Origin: Marisa cornuarietis
Lineage: Eukaryota > Mollusca > Gastropoda > Architaenioglossa > Ampullariidae
DNA length: 64,000 nucleotides
NCBI GenBank assembly: GCA_004794655.1
Contig: SMMW01000018.1
Coordinates: forward strand, 16,001 to 80,000
Direction of reading: 5' to 3'
The position numbers were made by a program, and so were the translations under genes. Below the pieces are notes generated by a model. It saw only the letters and a list, made by a program, of their open reading frames with translations. It was not told where the DNA came from and ran no database searches. How positions within the stretch are numbered: position 1 is the first letter of the stretch; each line of letters begins with the position of its first letter. Shown one piece after another: positions 61,733 to 64,000 of this stretch.

Positions 61733-62622
61733 CCAGAAGGCCTGGTGTCCGGCACCTCTCTGTCCAGCGGCAGGAGGTCACTAGCTGTCACATTGTAAGC
61801 ATGCTGCAAGAATCCATCTTCCTTCAGCCTCCGCTCCACAGTCTCCTCCGCTTGCTCGGGTGACCTGCTACGCAGGCGCGAGGTCCCAGCAGGAGTCGTA
61901 GGAGAATTATCCGATACTTGATTCTTGCGAATAGAACTCCGCGCATCCGTTGCCTTTGACACTTCCTTAGAACTGCGCAACGAACCCAAAATGTGACCGG
62001 GGTGACCGTGCAAGACAGGCGACCCTGATGACAGATGACGAGTATCTCCATGCCTCGCCACGAGGGTCTCACCAGAACTCCCTGAGATATTCAGTGCAGA
62101 GTAGGTTTGTTCCCCCTGAACGTCAAAAATGCCATTGTAGTCATCTTCGTTCGGCGACCTCGAGCTGTCGCCGACGTCGCTGGGTCGAGCTCCGACCTGG
62201 TGGATTCGCCTTCGACTGGTGTCAACGTGCTGGGTGTCCACTGTGGAGATGTTGACGTGGGGTTCCAACCTTGCTCTTCCCTGCTCGTGGTCTTCTTGTA
62301 AGATTGTGTCGGCCTCCGCTGGAAAGGAGAGATCGGCAGTTTTCGGGGGTTTGGCGTCGCCTGGCACAGATAATAGACGCCCTGCCCACCCGTGGGCTCC
62401 TCCTGCTCTGCCCCCGAAATGTTGCTGTTCTGTATTCAACCCCAAGCGATGCCTGGACGTCTCCACCGGCCGTAAGGTGGGGACCTGTCCGTGCATTGAG
62501 AGGCTGAAGAGGGTGAGCAGGAACACCCAGGCGATCACCAGCCACCCGGCGAGGTGCACCCGCAATAACACAGGCCGCCATCGCCACTTCCCTCCCGCAC
62601 ATGCCCACACCCTCTTCCTCAT
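61733..62622 (-). CDS. GALNT: GALNT exon 1: cytosolic tail, membrane anchor, stem
   Basis: Encodes residues 1-297. The start ATG (62622-62620) has an in-frame TGA ten codons upstream, at 62655-62653, and no intervening ATG, so it is the first usable start. A basic tail (MRKR..., residues 1-23) precedes one hydrophobic segment at about 24-43, the expected type II signal anchor. Residues 45-268 form a Ser/Thr/Pro/Arg-rich, probably disordered stem with sequons at N124 and N178. A third, N277, lies where family similarity begins (HAYNVTASDLLPLDRE, then DTRP at 292-295). The donor is TCTGG/GTAGGT with a phase 2 end; reading past it meets TAG at once. The whole stem in a single exon gives this enzyme a rather long stalk compared with many family members. 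Confidence 0.9.
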
Positions 62623-64000
62623 GGGGTCACACGTGCCACTACCCGGGTTAACTCAATCCTGAATCCGTCAGGTCCCAGCCTTTTTCCCACCGAAGATCTT
62701 GGTCCGGCAACATCCTTAAGTTTCCCGCTGGCCATCCTCCCGAACTCCCATTTCCAGGTACGGAAAGGGGACTACAAGGAACCGCACCTGACCTACTTCT
62801 AGCGCAGAGAAACGTTGTGATGGGGGTGAGTGGGGTGGGGGTCACCTTCCCTCTTGTCCCATGACACTCTGCTCCATTGCCGATCGCTGTATGATCACTG
62901 TTGGATGTCTAGCTGCTGCACGGCACATGCATCACGACCGTAGTATGCAGCACGAATGGCCGCAGAAGCATTGTTACTAAGTCACCACGAATATTTTTTT
63001 CTCTCTCTCTCTCTATCTTCTTTCACAGAACTGCAACGTGGAGAGCGACAGCTCAATGTTGTTGATGTCCCCTCTGACAGTCGCTCCGCGACGCCGCGCG
63101 GCCCTTTTACAGCAGGCGCAGTCCTTCTCCCATCCCTCGCTTCACACCGCGCACAGTCCCACCGACTGCAGCAGCAGCTGGAACAGGAACAGCAGCCTTC
63201 TGCGGCAGTTGGAATCCATTTTTCACGTCACAATCACACGTCTGGCACGGCGAAGGCTACCCTTACCTCCCGCTCCTCCGTCCGCCCTGCTGTTCGTGCG
63301 CACCGCGATCTCGGCTCGCCTTCTCGCCGAGGTAACCCTTCCCCCTCCTCCTCTCCCGCCGTGGAGCTAAAGAAGGGTGGGTGTTGGGAGCGACAGCGAC
63401 GACTTGACGACCGTGTGGATGGTCGGCCGGCTGCGCGCTATCTGACCGTGTCATCACAGCCCTTGTGTCGCGAGCCGACAGCGCGCATCACTCTCCGAGA
63501 AGCAGGCTGCCAATCTTAATCGCTCCCTACCAGCGCCCCAACACTTGGGAAATTGCCGCTGCCTCCCGGGCTGCTGGGGAGGGGAGAGAGAGAGGGAGGT
63601 GGGGTGTGAGATAGGTGGGTAGGTGGGGGTGTAGGGTGGCCAGCGAACGAAACCCAGGCGGCGCGCGGTGGCGGGTAGAATCACACACACACACAAACGG
63701 TCTTGAGAAGCTATGAACGGCTTCTTACTGTACCTCGTCGGCAGATTTCAAATAAAGAGAAAGAAGGGGGGGGGGGAAAACATACACAGTTTTAGCCCCT
63801 GTCTCGATAAGAATATCATTTGCGTGTATTTTCACTCCAGTGCAACGGTTCCTCGTGAATACCCGGATGAGAGATTAAAATTCGCCGGTCAAGAGTGAAA
63901 TGTATAAATGGTTGAAGCGTGACTGTTACACTGGATTAATCGGAACAGGCAGGTGAACACGCCTACTCAGCTGACGTGCCAAGGGAGGAGGCAGATTGTG
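62623..64000. other. 5' flank of GALNT
   Basis: No coding exon was recognised. The stretch next to the start codon is presumably 5' UTR. A CpG-rich block follows, then a purine-rich patch near 63571-63640, a short CA run at 63681-63696 and a G run at 63766-63776. A 187-codon plus-strand reading frame at 62956-63519 is treated as chance openness in GC-rich DNA. Confidence 0.5.
62840..63720 (-). promoter_or_regulatory. CpG-rich 5' flank, probable GALNT promoter/5' UTR region
   Basis: The stretch just upstream of exon 1 is GC-rich with frequent CpG (for example around 63085-63115, 63280-63340 and 63400-63490), unlike the AT-rich introns. It is also rich in polypyrimidine runs. Its position fits a CpG-type promoter, but no TATA box or precise start site can be assigned. 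The start of the 5' UTR, and whether it contains a non-coding exon, is unknown. Confidence 0.4.

Larger units (their letters stand above)
4023..62622 (-). other. GALNT: Gene locus: polypeptide N-acetylgalactosaminyltransferase, 10 coding exons
   Basis: The gene runs right to left over 58.6 kb. Ten exons of 890, 173, 108, 110, 161, 118, 177, 144, 120 and 159 nt join in frame to 2160 nt, or 719 residues plus stop. Junction phases all agree, for example Gly297 is split GG/A and Asp355 is split G/AT. The protein should be a type II Golgi membrane enzyme that moves GalNAc from UDP-GalNAc to Ser/Thr of proteins, using Mn2+. Family landmarks occur in the expected order: DTRP-x-C, the SVVIC-x-HNEA strand, VVDD, LDSHCE, the VVSPYID strand, PIRTP-x-x-x-GG, WGGEN-x-E-x-SFR, SRVGH-x-FR, and C-x-S-F-x-WYL. 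A ricin-like region follows. The subfamily cannot be assigned. What lies beyond exon 10 is the least certain part. Confidence 0.92.

Noticed and set aside
62956..63519. 187-codon plus-strand reading frame upstream of the gene
   Set aside because: It lies in GC-rich, CpG-rich promoter-type DNA where stops are rare, overlaps another open frame, and resembles no protein family.

Overview
The window looks like animal (metazoan) nuclear DNA. It has long introns with GT/AG boundaries, dense dinucleotide and tetranucleotide microsatellites, minisatellites and decayed transposons. There are no operons, ribosome-binding sites or long prokaryotic-style reading frames. The mix of CA/GT tracts, tRNA-derived SINE fragments, LINE tails and short inverted-repeat transposons would fit an invertebrate such as a mollusc. 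The species cannot be fixed from the sequence alone.

One protein-coding gene can be supported, and it fills almost the whole window on the minus strand. It encodes a polypeptide N-acetylgalactosaminyltransferase (GALNT/ppGalNAc-T family, GT27), the Golgi enzyme that starts mucin-type O-glycosylation. Ten coding exons were assembled from splice sites and family motifs: 62622-61733, 29711-29539, 20535-20428, 10247-10138, 9256-9096, 8926-8809, 8162-7986, 7251-7108, 4592-4473 and 4181-4023. All nine junctions keep the reading frame and give a 719-residue model. The model has a short cytosolic tail, one membrane anchor, a stem of about 225 residues, a complete GT-A catalytic domain (D404-S-H406, WGGEN 510-514, H538) and a shortened ricin-type lectin region. 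Intron 1 alone is 32 kb.

Layout by plus coordinate. 1-4022 is 3' flank or 3' UTR and carries a pogo/Tigger-like inverted-repeat element at 111-705. 4023-10247 holds exons 10 to 4, closely spaced, coding the second half of the catalytic domain and the lectin region. 10248-29538 holds introns 3 and 2 around exon 3, with large microsatellites, a CpG-rich block near 25.2-25.6 kb and a 43-bp minisatellite at 28.4-28.9 kb. 29712-61732 is intron 1, with a promoter-like CpG block near 33.2-33.6 kb, a LINE 3' end, a 266-bp inverted-repeat MITE and several tandem repeats. 62623-64000 is the 5' flank, with a CpG-rich probable promoter.

No second gene, RNA gene or novel multi-gene system could be supported. 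The observations most worth a second look are the nested complementary microsatellites around frame-neutral exon 3, the reduced lectin region that lacks its CLD aspartates and third repeat, the E-box-bearing minisatellite, and the two internal CpG/CRE-rich blocks. Exon boundaries are predictions from sequence without transcript evidence.
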